Shown: positions 43,101 through 51,673 of the stretch, piece after piece
How the letters are laid out: the number at the start of each line of letters is the position of its first letter
Numbering within the stretch: the first letter of the stretch is position 1
The notes under the pieces: generated by a model
What the model was told of the DNA's origin: nothing
What the model saw: only the letters and a program-made list of their open reading frames with translations
Databases searched by the model: none
Assembly (NCBI RefSeq): GCF_023499255.1
Contig: NZ_CP092183.1
Location: forward strand, 4,274,501-4,338,500
Direction: 5' to 3'
Source of the DNA: Couchioplanes caeruleus
GTDB lineage: Bacteria; Actinomycetota; Actinomycetes; Mycobacteriales; Micromonosporaceae
Length of the DNA stretch: 64,000 nucleotides
Made by a program: the position numbers and the translations under genes

Positions 43101-43670
43101 GTGCGACGCGATGTGATGCCCCTCTTCCTGTGCGGCGCGGTGCTCGCCCTGGCCGGATGCGCAGCGACCGCCGCCGGGCCGGCACTGCCCGCGCCCGCCG
43201 CGAGCAGCGCGGGCCCGGCACCTGCCCCCGCCGTCAGGCCGGCTCTGTGTGACGGCCGGAAGCCGGCGCCGCGTGACCCGTTCCCGTACAACCGGGACGC
43301 CGCGCGCCGGGATGCGATGCTGCACTTCTACGACCTCGGCGGCGGCGAGCGGTACGTCGGCGGAGCGGCTCACTTCGACAGCCTCGACGCGGCGGGCCTG
43401 GCGGCGCTCATCCAGGCGCGGTACATCGATCCGTACGAGCAGCAGAACGCCGCGCCGCCGGTGTGGGACATCTTCCGCTTCCTGTGCCGCCACCCGCAGG
43501 TCCGCGCCATGGGCTACGTGATCAGCATCGACCGCCCCGACTACCGCGCCTCCCTCGAGACCGTCTACGCGCAGGAGATCGATCCGCAGCTGCGCGAGGA
43601 AGCCCTGACGTTCTGCGCGGACGCCGACGCGGTGGAGACCGGCGACCATCTCGAGTGCTTCTGGGACTGA
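43101..43670 (+). CDS. Putative lipoprotein of unknown function
   Basis: 189 residues from GTG 43101; ATG 43116 is the alternative. A lipobox LAGC lies near residue 20, followed by an Ala/Pro-rich stalk to about residue 50. The mature part has CDGRKPAPRDPFPYNRDAARRDAMLHFYDLGGGERYVGG, IQARYIDPYEQQN and three more Cys (FLCRHP, FCADAD, LECFWD), so disulfides outside the membrane are likely. I do not recognise the family. CATACT 6 nt before GTG hints at a leaderless start. Confidence 0.6.
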   Translation: MRRDVMPLFLCGAVLALAGCAATAAGPALPAPAASSAGPAPAPAVRPALCDGRKPAPRDPFPYNRDAARRDAMLHFYDLGGGERYVGGAAHFDSLDAAGLAALIQARYIDPYEQQNAAPPVWDIFRFLCRHPQVRAMGYVISIDRPDYRASLETVYAQEIDPQLREEALTFCADADAVETGDHLECFWD

Positions 43671-43775
43671 TCCGCCGCGGCATTGACAACAGACGTACAG
43701 GTACGGCACACGGTGGGCTCAGGCTGGGCCGCGAGAGTGGGCGGTGCAGATGACGACGGCCAGGGGGAGTCCGAG

Positions 43776-44240
43776 ATGCTCGTGCAGCTGAACCGTACCG
43801 ATCAGAACAGGGCGTTCGCGCCGAACTCGACCGCGCTGCCCGCGCCGGAGCTGGACCGGCAGCGGGCCGACCCGGTGGTGGCCGTGCTCGGTCAGCCCGG
43901 CCGGGTGGCGGCGCTCGGAGCGCACCTGCCCAGCGGGTGGACGGTCCGCCCCGCCGCCGGGCTGGACGACCTGCGGGCGGGCGAGATCGTGCTGCTCAGC
44001 GGTGCCCAGCAGCGGGACGTGGTGCGCGCCCGGGCGGCGCTGCCGCCGCGTACCCGGATCGTGGCCCTGGTCGACGAGGACGCGCCGGCCGAGCTGGTCG
44101 CCGGGGTGCTGACCGAGGGCGCGGACGTGTGCGTGCGCGGCGGCCAGCCGGTGATCCTGGCGAGCCACCTGGTCGCCTGCCGGCGCCGGCAGACGGCCGA
44201 GCGGTGGATCAACCTGGAGTCCGCGCTGCCCCCGGCGTGA
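43776..44240 (+). CDS. Protein of unknown function with a degenerate receiver-like fold
   Basis: 154 residues from ATG 43776 with AGGGGGAG six bases upstream. Residues 33-140 alternate beta strands and helices like a receiver domain: PVVAVLGQPGRVAALGAHL, EIVLLSGAQQRDVVRARAAL, TRIVALVDEDAPAELVAGVLTEGADVCVRGG. The acceptor Asp is missing (LLSG in its place), so a pseudo-receiver is a reasonable but unproven reading. GTACAGGTAC occurs at 43695-43704 and a TTGACA at 43683-43688. Confidence 0.5.
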   Translation: MLVQLNRTDQNRAFAPNSTALPAPELDRQRADPVVAVLGQPGRVAALGAHLPSGWTVRPAAGLDDLRAGEIVLLSGAQQRDVVRARAALPPRTRIVALVDEDAPAELVAGVLTEGADVCVRGGQPVILASHLVACRRRQTAERWINLESALPPA

Positions 44241-44255
44241 ACCCGGGCACGCGCG

Positions 44256-44792
44256 TCACGACGAGGGCGACGGCCGCGACGAGGGCGCCGGGGCGAGCAC
44301 CTTGCAGGCCTCCATCGCCTGCTTCACCCGGGGATCGCCGGTCGCCGGGGCGCTCGCGCCGAGCGTGACGCCGTGGTCCTGCAGGCAGGTGCGGTAGGCG
44401 GCGTTCATCCCGTTGCCGCGCCCGCCGCCGTCCGGGCGACCGCTCGGACGCACCGAGGCGCACGCCGTCTGTGCCTTCTGCCAGGTGGCGTCGTCCACCC
44501 CGGCCGGCTTCAAGCCGCCGCGGAAGCCGCCGGTCCCGCCGCTGCCCGACGGCCGCGGCATGCCGGACGGGAAGCCACCCTCCGGGCGCCCCGCGGGTCC
44601 ACCTGACGGCATGGTCACGGTGACGCCGTTCTTCTGCAGACATTCCGTGTACGCGGTGAAGCCGCCACTGCCCCCGGCTGACGCCTGCGGGTCACCGCCG
44701 CCTCCGCAGGCGGCGGCGGACACGAGCAGCACGGCCGCCACGGCGGCCAGGCCGGCGGCGCGGACCCGGGACAGGCTTCTGTTCGGTGGCAC
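44256..44792 (-). CDS. Lipoprotein with a duplicated Cys motif, unknown function
   Basis: 178 residues from GTG 44792, chosen because GAGGAG ends 5 bases before it. A lipobox-like SAAC near residue 30 is followed by Gly. The mature part has two similar units: FTAYTECLQKNGVTV...WQKAQTACASVRP and MNAAYRTCLQDHGVTL...VKQAMEACKVLAP, each with a Cys about 45 or fewer residues before a second Cys. Between them lies a Gly/Pro/Arg-rich stretch. It is divergent from the first adaptor gene; similar small lipoproteins are often near MacA-type adaptors in actinomycetes. Confidence 0.65.
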   Translation of the reverse strand: MPPNRSLSRVRAAGLAAVAAVLLVSAAACGGGGDPQASAGGSGGFTAYTECLQKNGVTVTMPSGGPAGRPEGGFPSGMPRPSGSGGTGGFRGGLKPAGVDDATWQKAQTACASVRPSGRPDGGGRGNGMNAAYRTCLQDHGVTLGASAPATGDPRVKQAMEACKVLAPAPSSRPSPSS

Positions 44793-44897
44793 GGGCACTC
44801 CTCACGTACGCGGGCAGGACCGTCCCACTGAAGGCCCCGGACCTCGCCGCACCGTCAGACGACGCTCGGAATCGGCTATGAGCGTGCGCGTACGGCT

Positions 44898-44924
44898 CCG
44901 AGCAAACTCCGAGCCGGGACCGAG
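44898..44924 (+). promoter_or_regulatory. Three CCGAG repeats at an 11-bp period before adaptor gene 1
   Basis: CCGAG starts at 44898, 44909 and 44920. The same motif at the same period occurs before adaptor gene 2 (48540-48577). The spacing suits tandem binding by an OmpR-type protein, presumably the regulator at 46274. Confidence 0.55.
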
Positions 44925-44958
44925 CCCACCGGGAGGCCGGGCACCGAGACTTCCCGCC

Positions 44959-46212
44959 ATGGGTATCGGCGGGACCGCCTGGCGCGGGGGACGACGGCGG
45001 TGGGCCTGGCTCGCGGCCGGTGCCGTGGTGGCCGTGCTGCCGGCCGCCGGCGTCGCCCGCGCGCTGACCGCCGGTGCGGACACCGAGCCCGCCGTGGTCG
45101 CGACCGTGGCCGCCGACCGGGGCGCGGTGACCACCGAGGTCGCCACGACCGGAACGGTGCGGCCCGCGCAGACGCGCAGTCTGTCGTTCGCCGTCGCGGG
45201 CACGGTGGAGGCCGTGACGGTACGCCCCGGCACGGTCGTCACGGCCGGTCAGGAGCTGGCGCGTATCGACGACTCCGACGCCACCGAGGCCGTGCACTCC
45301 GCCCGGGAGGCGCTCGCCGACGCCGAGGACGCTCTGCAGGAGGCCCGCGATCAGGCTGCCACGACCGGCTCGGAATGCGGCCTGGTGCCGGCCGCGTACG
45401 CCTCCGCGCCTGCGCCCACGTCCGCGGGCGCGACCCCGGCACCCACCCGTACCAGCGCGCCCGCCGCGACGGCGCGGCCCACCCGGACGCCGGCACCCAC
45501 CCGTACCGGCGCGCCGGCCCGGACCTCGGCGCCCGCGCGCGGTGGCGCTCCCACCACCACGGCGGCGTGCGGGGGCGCGGACCAGCAGGGCGGCCGTCAG
45601 GGCGGGGGAGCAGACGCCGTGCTGAGCGCCGAGCAGCGGGTGAACCAGGCCGCGGTGGCGGTGGCGAAGGCGGAGGACGACCTCGAGGGCACCACGATCA
45701 CCGCGCCCATCGCCGGCCGGGTGCTGTCGGTCTCCGGCAAGGTCGGCAGCCGGGTGGGCGCCGGGTCGGCGTTCCTGAACCTGGCCGGTGTGTCCGGCAT
45801 GCAGATCAGCGCCGCCTTCCCGGAGGCCGACGCGGACCGGCTCGCCGTACGCCAGCAGGCGGTCGTGACCCTGGCGGACCGGGCCGGCGAGACGTTCACC
45901 GCCACGGTCGTGCAGGTCGACCCGGTCGGCACCAGCGACGGCACGCTGGTCCGCTACGGCGTCGTGTTGTCCTTCGACGACGCCCCTGGGAACCTGCTCG
46001 TGGGGCAGAGCGCGGCCGTACGGGTCACCACCGGCGCGAAGCGGGACGTGCTGCGGGTGCCCAGCACCGCCGTCCACGACGTCGCCGGCCCGGCCGGTAC
46101 GGTGCTGCGGGCCGGCGCCCGGGTCCGCGTCGGCGTCGGGCTACGCGGCGACGCGTACACCGAGATCACCTCCGGGCTGGCACAGGGAGACGTCGTGGCC
46201 CGCTCCTGGTGA
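44959..46212 (+). CDS. Membrane-fusion (HlyD/MacA-like) adaptor 1
   Basis: 417 residues from ATG 44959. An N-terminal anchor (WAWLAAGAVVAVLPAAGVARAL) precedes a biotinyl-lipoyl half (TRSLSFAVAGTVEAVTVRPGTVVTAGQELARIDD). A helical hairpin is interrupted by a Thr/Pro/Ala-rich insert of about 70 residues with Cys at both sides. The second lipoyl half is GTTITAPIAGRVLSVSGKVGSRVG, then beta-barrel and membrane-proximal parts. No ATPase or permease follows directly; it precedes the two-component pair and likely shares the MacAB-like cassette downstream or acts elsewhere. Confidence 0.82.
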   Translation: MGIGGTAWRGGRRRWAWLAAGAVVAVLPAAGVARALTAGADTEPAVVATVAADRGAVTTEVATTGTVRPAQTRSLSFAVAGTVEAVTVRPGTVVTAGQELARIDDSDATEAVHSAREALADAEDALQEARDQAATTGSECGLVPAAYASAPAPTSAGATPAPTRTSAPAATARPTRTPAPTRTGAPARTSAPARGGAPTTTAACGGADQQGGRQGGGADAVLSAEQRVNQAAVAVAKAEDDLEGTTITAPIAGRVLSVSGKVGSRVGAGSAFLNLAGVSGMQISAAFPEADADRLAVRQQAVVTLADRAGETFTATVVQVDPVGTSDGTLVRYGVVLSFDDAPGNLLVGQSAAVRVTTGAKRDVLRVPSTAVHDVAGPAGTVLRAGARVRVGVGLRGDAYTEITSGLAQGDVVARSW

Positions 46213-46273
46213 CCTCAGCTCGCTCCCACGCTTTTCATGGCCGATTCAAAGGAAGCGCTGATAGTTCTTCGGC

Positions 46274-47029
46274 GTGCATTCCGCTACGCGAGGTTCCGTC
46301 GCCCTCGGTGAGCCGCCGGCGGCCCGGCCCACCCGGGTCCTGGTGGTCGACGACGAACCCACCATCGCCGCCCTGCTCTCGGCCACGCTGCGGCTGGTCG
46401 CCTTCGACGTGCGGGTGGCCGGGTCCGGCCACGGCGCCCTGGTCGCGGTTGAGGAGTTCGACCCGGACCTGGTCGTGCTGGACGTGATGCTGCCCGATTT
46501 GGACGGGTTCGACGTCGCCCGGCGCCTGCGCGCGTCCGGCCGCGGCACGCCGGTGCTGTTCCTGACGGCGCGCGACGCGGTCGAGGACCGGGTGGCCGGG
46601 CTGACCGCGGGCGCGGACGACTACGTCACCAAGCCGTTCAGCCTCGAGGAGGTGGTGCTGCGCATCCGGGCCATCCTGCGGCGCAGCCGGCCCGGCCCGG
46701 ACGCGCCGGCGGACCCGGGGGTGCTGCGCTACGCCGACCTGGAGCTCGACGAGGACGCTCACGAGGTACGCCGGGCCGGCCGGCTCGTCGACCTCTCGCC
46801 GACCGAGTTCAACCTGCTGCGGTACCTGCTGATCAACGCGGGCCGGGTGGTCAGCAAGGCGCAGATCCTGGACCGGGTGTGGAAGTACGACTTCGGCGGC
46901 GACGGGCGCATCGTCGAGTCGTACGTCTACTACCTGCGCCGCAAGATCGACACCACCGGCCCGCCGCTGATCCACACCGTCCGGGGGGTCGGCTACGCCC
47001 TGCGCCTGCCGCGCGGCGGGGACGAGTGA
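46274..47029 (+). CDS. OmpR-type response regulator
   Basis: 251 residues from GTG 46274. The receiver domain has VLVVDDEPTIAALLSATL, the acceptor Asp in VVLDVMLPDLDGFD at about residue 77, FLTARDA and VTKPF. The winged helix ends in GDGRIVESYVYYLRRKIDTTGPPLIHTVRGVGYALRL. The stop overlaps the kinase start (GTGA). CCGAG repeats with an 11-bp period before both adaptor genes are the likely sites. Confidence 0.93.
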   Translation: MHSATRGSVALGEPPAARPTRVLVVDDEPTIAALLSATLRLVAFDVRVAGSGHGALVAVEEFDPDLVVLDVMLPDLDGFDVARRLRASGRGTPVLFLTARDAVEDRVAGLTAGADDYVTKPFSLEEVVLRIRAILRRSRPGPDAPADPGVLRYADLELDEDAHEVRRAGRLVDLSPTEFNLLRYLLINAGRVVSKAQILDRVWKYDFGGDGRIVESYVYYLRRKIDTTGPPLIHTVRGVGYALRLPRGGDE

Positions 47030-48534
47030 GCAGACGGCTCCGGCGGCGGCCCCGGCGGTGGGGCCACTGGAGCCTGCGGGCCCGGCTCGTCCTGGTGGTC
47101 GGCGCGCTCGCGGCGGTCGCTCTGCTGGCGGCCGACGCGGCGGGCCTGGTGCTGATCCGCGGGTATCTGCGCGACCGCATCGACGACCAGCTGACCGGCA
47201 TGGCCCGGCCGTTCGCCGGCGGGCTGCGTACTGATGCCCCCGGAGCCTTCCCGGCCCGGCGGATCCGGTTCGGCCCCGACCAGGTCGTGTACGTCTACAC
47301 CGCGGACGGCGTCCTCGATCCCGCCCGTTCGTCCACCGCGGACCCGGGCCGGCCGCCGGTGCCGCCGCCGGCCGAGGTGCTCGCCCGCGCCGCCGACGGC
47401 AGGCCGTACACGGTGGCGGCGGCCGACGGGCGCACCGGCTGGCGGCTGCTGGCCGTACCGGCGGCCGGCACCGGTGGGGCGGCCGTCATCGGCGCCTCCC
47501 TGTCCGAGGTGGAGGAGACCGCCGACCGGCTGCTGCTCATCGACGCCGCGGTCAGCCTGTCGGTGCTCGGCCTGCTCGGCGCCGGGTCGGCCTTCGTGGT
47601 GCGCCTCGGCCTGCGGCCGCTCACCGGGATGGAACGGCTCGCCGCCGCCATCTCCGCGGGCAACCTGTCCGGGCGGGTCGCCGACACCGATCCGCACACC
47701 GAGCCCGGCCGGCTCGGCGGTGCGCTCAACCTGATGCTGGCGCGCATCGAGGCGGAGGTGTCCGCGCGTACGGCCTCCGAGCAGCGGCTGCGTCAGTTCG
47801 TGGCGGACGCCTCACACGAGCTGCGGACGCCGCTCACCTCGATACGTGGCTTCGCCGAGCTGTACCGCCGCGGCGGCGCCCCGCCCGGCCCGCAGCTCGA
47901 CGAGACGATGAGCCGCATCGAGGGGGAGGCCGTGCGGATGGGCGTGCTCGTCGAGGACCTGCTGCTGCTGGCGCGGCTCGACCGGCAGCGCCCGCCCGTA
48001 CGGCGCCCGGTGGACCTGCTGGAGATCGCGGCCGACACGATCCGCGACGCGCACGCCCGGGTTCCGGACCGGCCCGTACGCCTGGCCGCCCTGCGCGACA
48101 GCGACGCGTTCGAGCCGCCCACGGTGCTCGGCGACGAGCACGGGCTGCGGCAGGTCGCCACCAACCTCGTCGCCAACGCGCTGCAGCACACCACCCGGCC
48201 CGCGCAGGTCACCGTACGGGTGGGGCGCGTCGACCGGCACGTGCCCGCCCCGGACACCGTGTACGCCGGGGCCGTTGCTCCCGGCGTACCCCTGGCCGTG
48301 CTGGAGGTCTGCGACGACGGCCCGGGCGTGCCCGCGGAGCATGCGCCCCGGGTGTTCGAACGGCTCTACCGGGCCGATTCCAGCCGTACCCGCGGGCGCG
48401 GCGGCGGCTCGGGGCTGGGGCTGTCCATCGTGGCGGCGATCGTGCACGGCCACGGCGGCCGGGTCGAGCTGGATCCGGCGGCCGGGCGCGGCGCCACGTT
48501 CCGCGTGCTGCTGCCCACCGCCGACGCGGGGTAG
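47026..48534 (+). CDS. HisKA-type sensor histidine kinase
   Basis: 502 residues. TM1 (LVLVVGALAAVALLAADAAGLVLI) and TM2 (AAVSLSVLGLLGAGSAFVVRL) flank an extracellular sensor of about 130 residues. A HAMP domain (LRPLTGMERLAAAISAGNLSGRV) leads to FVADASHELRTPLTSIRGF with the phospho-His, then N box VATNLVANALQHT, DDGPGVP and GGGSGLGLSIV. It partners the coupled OmpR-type regulator and probably senses envelope or drug stress, given the adaptor and exporter genes around it. Confidence 0.93.
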   Translation: MSRRLRRRPRRWGHWSLRARLVLVVGALAAVALLAADAAGLVLIRGYLRDRIDDQLTGMARPFAGGLRTDAPGAFPARRIRFGPDQVVYVYTADGVLDPARSSTADPGRPPVPPPAEVLARAADGRPYTVAAADGRTGWRLLAVPAAGTGGAAVIGASLSEVEETADRLLLIDAAVSLSVLGLLGAGSAFVVRLGLRPLTGMERLAAAISAGNLSGRVADTDPHTEPGRLGGALNLMLARIEAEVSARTASEQRLRQFVADASHELRTPLTSIRGFAELYRRGGAPPGPQLDETMSRIEGEAVRMGVLVEDLLLLARLDRQRPPVRRPVDLLEIAADTIRDAHARVPDRPVRLAALRDSDAFEPPTVLGDEHGLRQVATNLVANALQHTTRPAQVTVRVGRVDRHVPAPDTVYAGAVAPGVPLAVLEVCDDGPGVPAEHAPRVFERLYRADSSRTRGRGGGSGLGLSIVAAIVHGHGGRVELDPAAGRGATFRVLLPTADAG

Positions 48535-48539
48535 CGGTT

Positions 48540-48577
48540 CCGAGGTGGCTCCGAGGTTACGCCGAAGATCCTCCGAG
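48540..48577 (+). promoter_or_regulatory. Four CCGAG-type repeats at an 11-bp period before adaptor gene 2
   Basis: CCGAG at 48540, 48551 and 48573 and CCGAA at 48562 fall exactly 11 bp apart. The first unit starts 6 bp after the kinase stop codon. Confidence 0.6.
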
Positions 48578-48600
48578 GGGGCCTGGCCACAGTGTCCGGC

Positions 48601-49761
48601 ATGCCTGCTGCCCTGGGTTCCCTGCGCCGCCCCGCGGTCGCAGTCAACGCCGTCCTGGCGCTGCTGCTCGCCGGTGGCGTCTTCTGGGCGTACGAAACGC
48701 TGTCCGGCCCCGCCACCGGCACCGCGGCGAACGCGTCCGTGCGCTCCGTACCCGTCCAGCAGGGAACCGTGACCGCCACCGTGTCCGCCGACGGCTCGGT
48801 GGAGAGCGCGAGCACCGCGAGCGCGAGCTTCGTGACCGGCGGAACCGTCACCGGCATCGCGGTGCACGTCGGCGACAAGGTGAAGAAGGGGCAGGTGCTC
48901 GCGAAGGTCGACCCCGCACCGGCGCAGCGGACCCTCTCCGCCGCCGAGGCCGACCTCGCCGCCGCCCGCGACGCGCTGGCCCGGGCCGAGAACGCCGGCT
49001 CGGACACGTCCAGCGCGCAGAACGAGGTCACCAGGGCGCAGGTGGCCGTCGACGAGGCGCAGGCCGGGGTGGACGGCACGGTCCTGGAGGCCCCGACGGC
49101 CGGCACCGTCGTCGCCGTCAACGGCACGATCGGCAGCTCGTCGCAGTCGCAGTCGGGTGCCTCCGGCACGTCGGAGGAGTCGTCGGGCTTCATTGACCTC
49201 GCCGACCTGAGCAGACTGCAGGTCACCGCGGCCTTCGCCGAGGCCGACGCCACGAAACTGAAGGAGAAGCAGGCCGCCACCGTCACGTGGAACGCGCTCA
49301 GCGGCACCCGGCAGAGCGGGAGGGTCGTCGCCGTCGACCCGCAGGCCACCACCGCGAACAACGTCGTCACGTACGGCGTGACGCTCAGCCTGGACAAGGT
49401 GCCGGCCGGCGCGAAACCCGGCCAGACGGTCTCGGTCTCCGTGGTCACCGGTGCGGTCGCCGACGCCCTCTACGTCAACTCCGCGGCGGTGACCACGGTC
49501 GGCAACCGGCACACCGTGACCGTCATGGCGAACGGGGCCCAGCAGACCCGGCAGGTGGACGTCGGGCTGGAGGGCGACCAGGTCACCCAGATCGTCTCAG
49601 GGCTCAGCGCCGGCGAGCAGGTGGTGATCCGGACGACCACCACGACCACCGGCGGCACCCAGGGCGGGTTCCCCGGCGGCGGCCCGGGCGGCCTCACCGG
49701 CGGCGGCGCCCCGGCCGGCGGGGGCTTCCCCGGCGGCGGCACCGGCCGGGCCGGCCGATGA
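48601..49761 (+). CDS. Membrane-fusion (MacA-like) adaptor 2
   Basis: 386 residues. The membrane anchor is VAVNAVLALLLAGGVFWAYETL. The lipoyl halves are ASFVTGGTVTGIAVHVGDKVKKGQVLAKVD and TVLEAPTAGTVVAVNGTIGSS, separated by an Ala/Glu-rich helical hairpin. A beta barrel and a membrane-proximal domain follow, and the tail is Gly/Pro/Phe-rich (GGFPGGGPGG). The stop overlaps the ATPase start (ATGA). With the two genes downstream it forms a MacAB-like exporter or envelope machine. Confidence 0.88.
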   Translation: MPAALGSLRRPAVAVNAVLALLLAGGVFWAYETLSGPATGTAANASVRSVPVQQGTVTATVSADGSVESASTASASFVTGGTVTGIAVHVGDKVKKGQVLAKVDPAPAQRTLSAAEADLAAARDALARAENAGSDTSSAQNEVTRAQVAVDEAQAGVDGTVLEAPTAGTVVAVNGTIGSSSQSQSGASGTSEESSGFIDLADLSRLQVTAAFAEADATKLKEKQAATVTWNALSGTRQSGRVVAVDPQATTANNVVTYGVTLSLDKVPAGAKPGQTVSVSVVTGAVADALYVNSAAVTTVGNRHTVTVMANGAQQTRQVDVGLEGDQVTQIVSGLSAGEQVVIRTTTTTTGGTQGGFPGGGPGGLTGGGAPAGGGFPGGGTGRAGR

Positions 49762-50480
49762 CCCGGCCCGTGCTCGACGTGCGCGAGCTGACCAAGGTCT
49801 ACGGTACGGGCGAAGCCGCCGTGCACGCCCTGCGCGGCGTCTCGCTGGCCGTCGGCCGCGGCGACTACGTGGCGATCATGGGCTCGTCCGGCTCCGGCAA
49901 GTCCACGCTGATGAACATCCTCGGCGCGCTGGACGTGCCCACCTCGGGGACGTACCTGCTGGACGGCGTGGACGTCAGCCGGCTCGCCGACCGGCAGCTC
50001 GCGCTGGCCCGCAACCGGCTCATCGGCTTCGTGTTCCAGGCGTTCAACCTCATCCCGCGCACCACCGCGGTGGCCAACGTGGAGCTGCCTCTCGCGTACG
50101 CCGGGATCCGGCCGCGGGAGCGCCGCCGCCGGGCGATGGCGGCGCTGGAGCTCGTAGGCCTCGCGGACCGGGCCCGGCACGAGCCCAACCAGCTCTCCGG
50201 CGGCCAGCAGCAGCGGGTCGCCGTGGCCCGGGCGCTGGTCACCGAGCCGGCCCTGCTGCTCGCCGACGAGCCGACCGGCAACCTGGACAGCCGCTCGACC
50301 GCGGACGTGCTCGAGGTCTTCGACCGGCTCAGCGCCGCCGGGCGGACCATCGTGCTGATCACCCACGAGCCCGAGGTCGGCGACCGGGCGCACCGGCTGA
50401 TCCGCTTGGTCGACGGCCGCATCGTCACCGACCGGCGGCAGCGGCCGGCGCTCGCCCCGGCGGGGCGGCACAGCGCATGA
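49758..50480 (+). CDS. MacB-type ABC transporter ATP-binding protein
   Basis: 240 residues. Walker A is GSSGSGKSTLMNIL, the Q loop is FVFQAFNLIPRTTAVANVELPL, the signature is NQLSGGQQQRVAVARAL, Walker B is LLLADEPTGNLDS, and the switch His lies in LITHEPEV. It belongs to the LolD/MacB/FtsE group. It overlaps the adaptor (4 bp) and the permease (4 bp). Confidence 0.95.
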   Translation: MTRPVLDVRELTKVYGTGEAAVHALRGVSLAVGRGDYVAIMGSSGSGKSTLMNILGALDVPTSGTYLLDGVDVSRLADRQLALARNRLIGFVFQAFNLIPRTTAVANVELPLAYAGIRPRERRRRAMAALELVGLADRARHEPNQLSGGQQQRVAVARALVTEPALLLADEPTGNLDSRSTADVLEVFDRLSAAGRTIVLITHEPEVGDRAHRLIRLVDGRIVTDRRQRPALAPAGRHSA

Positions 50481-51673
50481 GCTTCTATGAGGTCGTCCGC
50501 TTCGCCCTGCGCGGGCTGTCGGCGAACAAGCTGCGCTCTGCGCTGACCGTGCTGGGCATCCTCATCGGCGTCGCCGCGGTGATCCTGCTCGTCGCCGTCG
50601 GCAACGGCTCCGCCCGGGCGATCAGCGCCCGGATCGAGGCGCTGGGCACCGACACGGTCACCGTGATGAGCGCCGGCCGGGGCGGCCCGACCAGCGCCGC
50701 GCTGACCACCGGGATCGCGGACGCCCTGACCGATCCCGTGCTCGCGCCCGACGTCGCCTCGGTGTCGCCGGTGGTCAGCTCGTCAGCCACGCTCACATAC
50801 GAGGGCGCCGATCACGAGGTGACCAGCTTCGTCGGCACCACGCCCGGCTGGTTCGCCGCGTCCAACACACCGGTCGGCTCCGGCTCGACGTTCACCGCGG
50901 ACGACGAGGCGCAGGGGCGGCGGGTCGTGGTGATCGGCCGTACGGTCGCCGAGGAGCTGTTCCCGGGCGTCGACCCGGTCGGCGAGCAGGTGACCGTCGG
51001 CGGGGCGCTCTTCACCGTCGTCGGCGTGCTGGCCGCGAAGAACTCCACCGGCTTCCAGGACGCCAACGACACCGCGGTCGCGCCGCTGAGGGCCGTACGG
51101 CAGGTGCTCACCGGGTACGGCGCGCTGACCTCGATCCTGGTCGAGGCCACCGGTCCGGGCCGGGTGGACGCGGTGCAGTCCGAGGTCGCCACGATCCTCG
51201 ACCAGCGGCTGGGCGTGGCCGCCACCGGCTCTGCGGCGTACCGGATCCAGAACGCCTCCCAGCTGCTGCAGACCCAGACCGAGACCGCCGGCACCTTCAC
51301 CACCCTGCTCGGGGCGGTGGCCGCGCTGAGCCTGCTGGTCGGCGGCATCGGCATCACCAACATCATGCTGGTCACGGTGACCGAGCGGACCCGCGAGATC
51401 GGCATCCGCAAGGCGCTCGGCGCGCCGCGCCGGGTGATCCTGACCCAGTTCCTCATCGAGGCGACGCTGCTCAGCGTCCTCGGCGGGGCGCTGGGCGTGG
51501 CCGCCGCCCTGATCGGCAGCAGTGTCGAGATCGCCGGGGTGCGGCCGGTCATCGTGCCCAGCTCCATCGGGCTCGCCCTGGGCGTCTCCATCGCCATCGG
51601 ACTGTTCTTCGGCGGCCTCCCCGCCGCCCGCGCCGCCCGGCTGCGCCCCATCGATGCGCTGCGCTACGAGTGA
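50477..51673 (+). CDS. MacB/FtsX-type ABC permease
   Basis: 398 residues. TM1 is in LRSALTVLGILIGVAAVILLVAVGNG, followed by a MacB_PCD-type extracellular domain of about 220 residues. Three C-terminal TMs start at LLGAVAALSLLVGGIGITNIMLVTVTERTREIGIRKALGAP and end in GLALGVSIAIGLFFGGLPAARAARLRPIDALRYE. This is a mechanotransmission permease that couples ATP use to extracytoplasmic work. Adaptor 2 and the ATPase are its partners. Confidence 0.95.
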   Translation: MSFYEVVRFALRGLSANKLRSALTVLGILIGVAAVILLVAVGNGSARAISARIEALGTDTVTVMSAGRGGPTSAALTTGIADALTDPVLAPDVASVSPVVSSSATLTYEGADHEVTSFVGTTPGWFAASNTPVGSGSTFTADDEAQGRRVVVIGRTVAEELFPGVDPVGEQVTVGGALFTVVGVLAAKNSTGFQDANDTAVAPLRAVRQVLTGYGALTSILVEATGPGRVDAVQSEVATILDQRLGVAATGSAAYRIQNASQLLQTQTETAGTFTTLLGAVAALSLLVGGIGITNIMLVTVTERTREIGIRKALGAPRRVILTQFLIEATLLSVLGGALGVAAALIGSSVEIAGVRPVIVPSSIGLALGVSIAIGLFFGGLPAARAARLRPIDALRYE

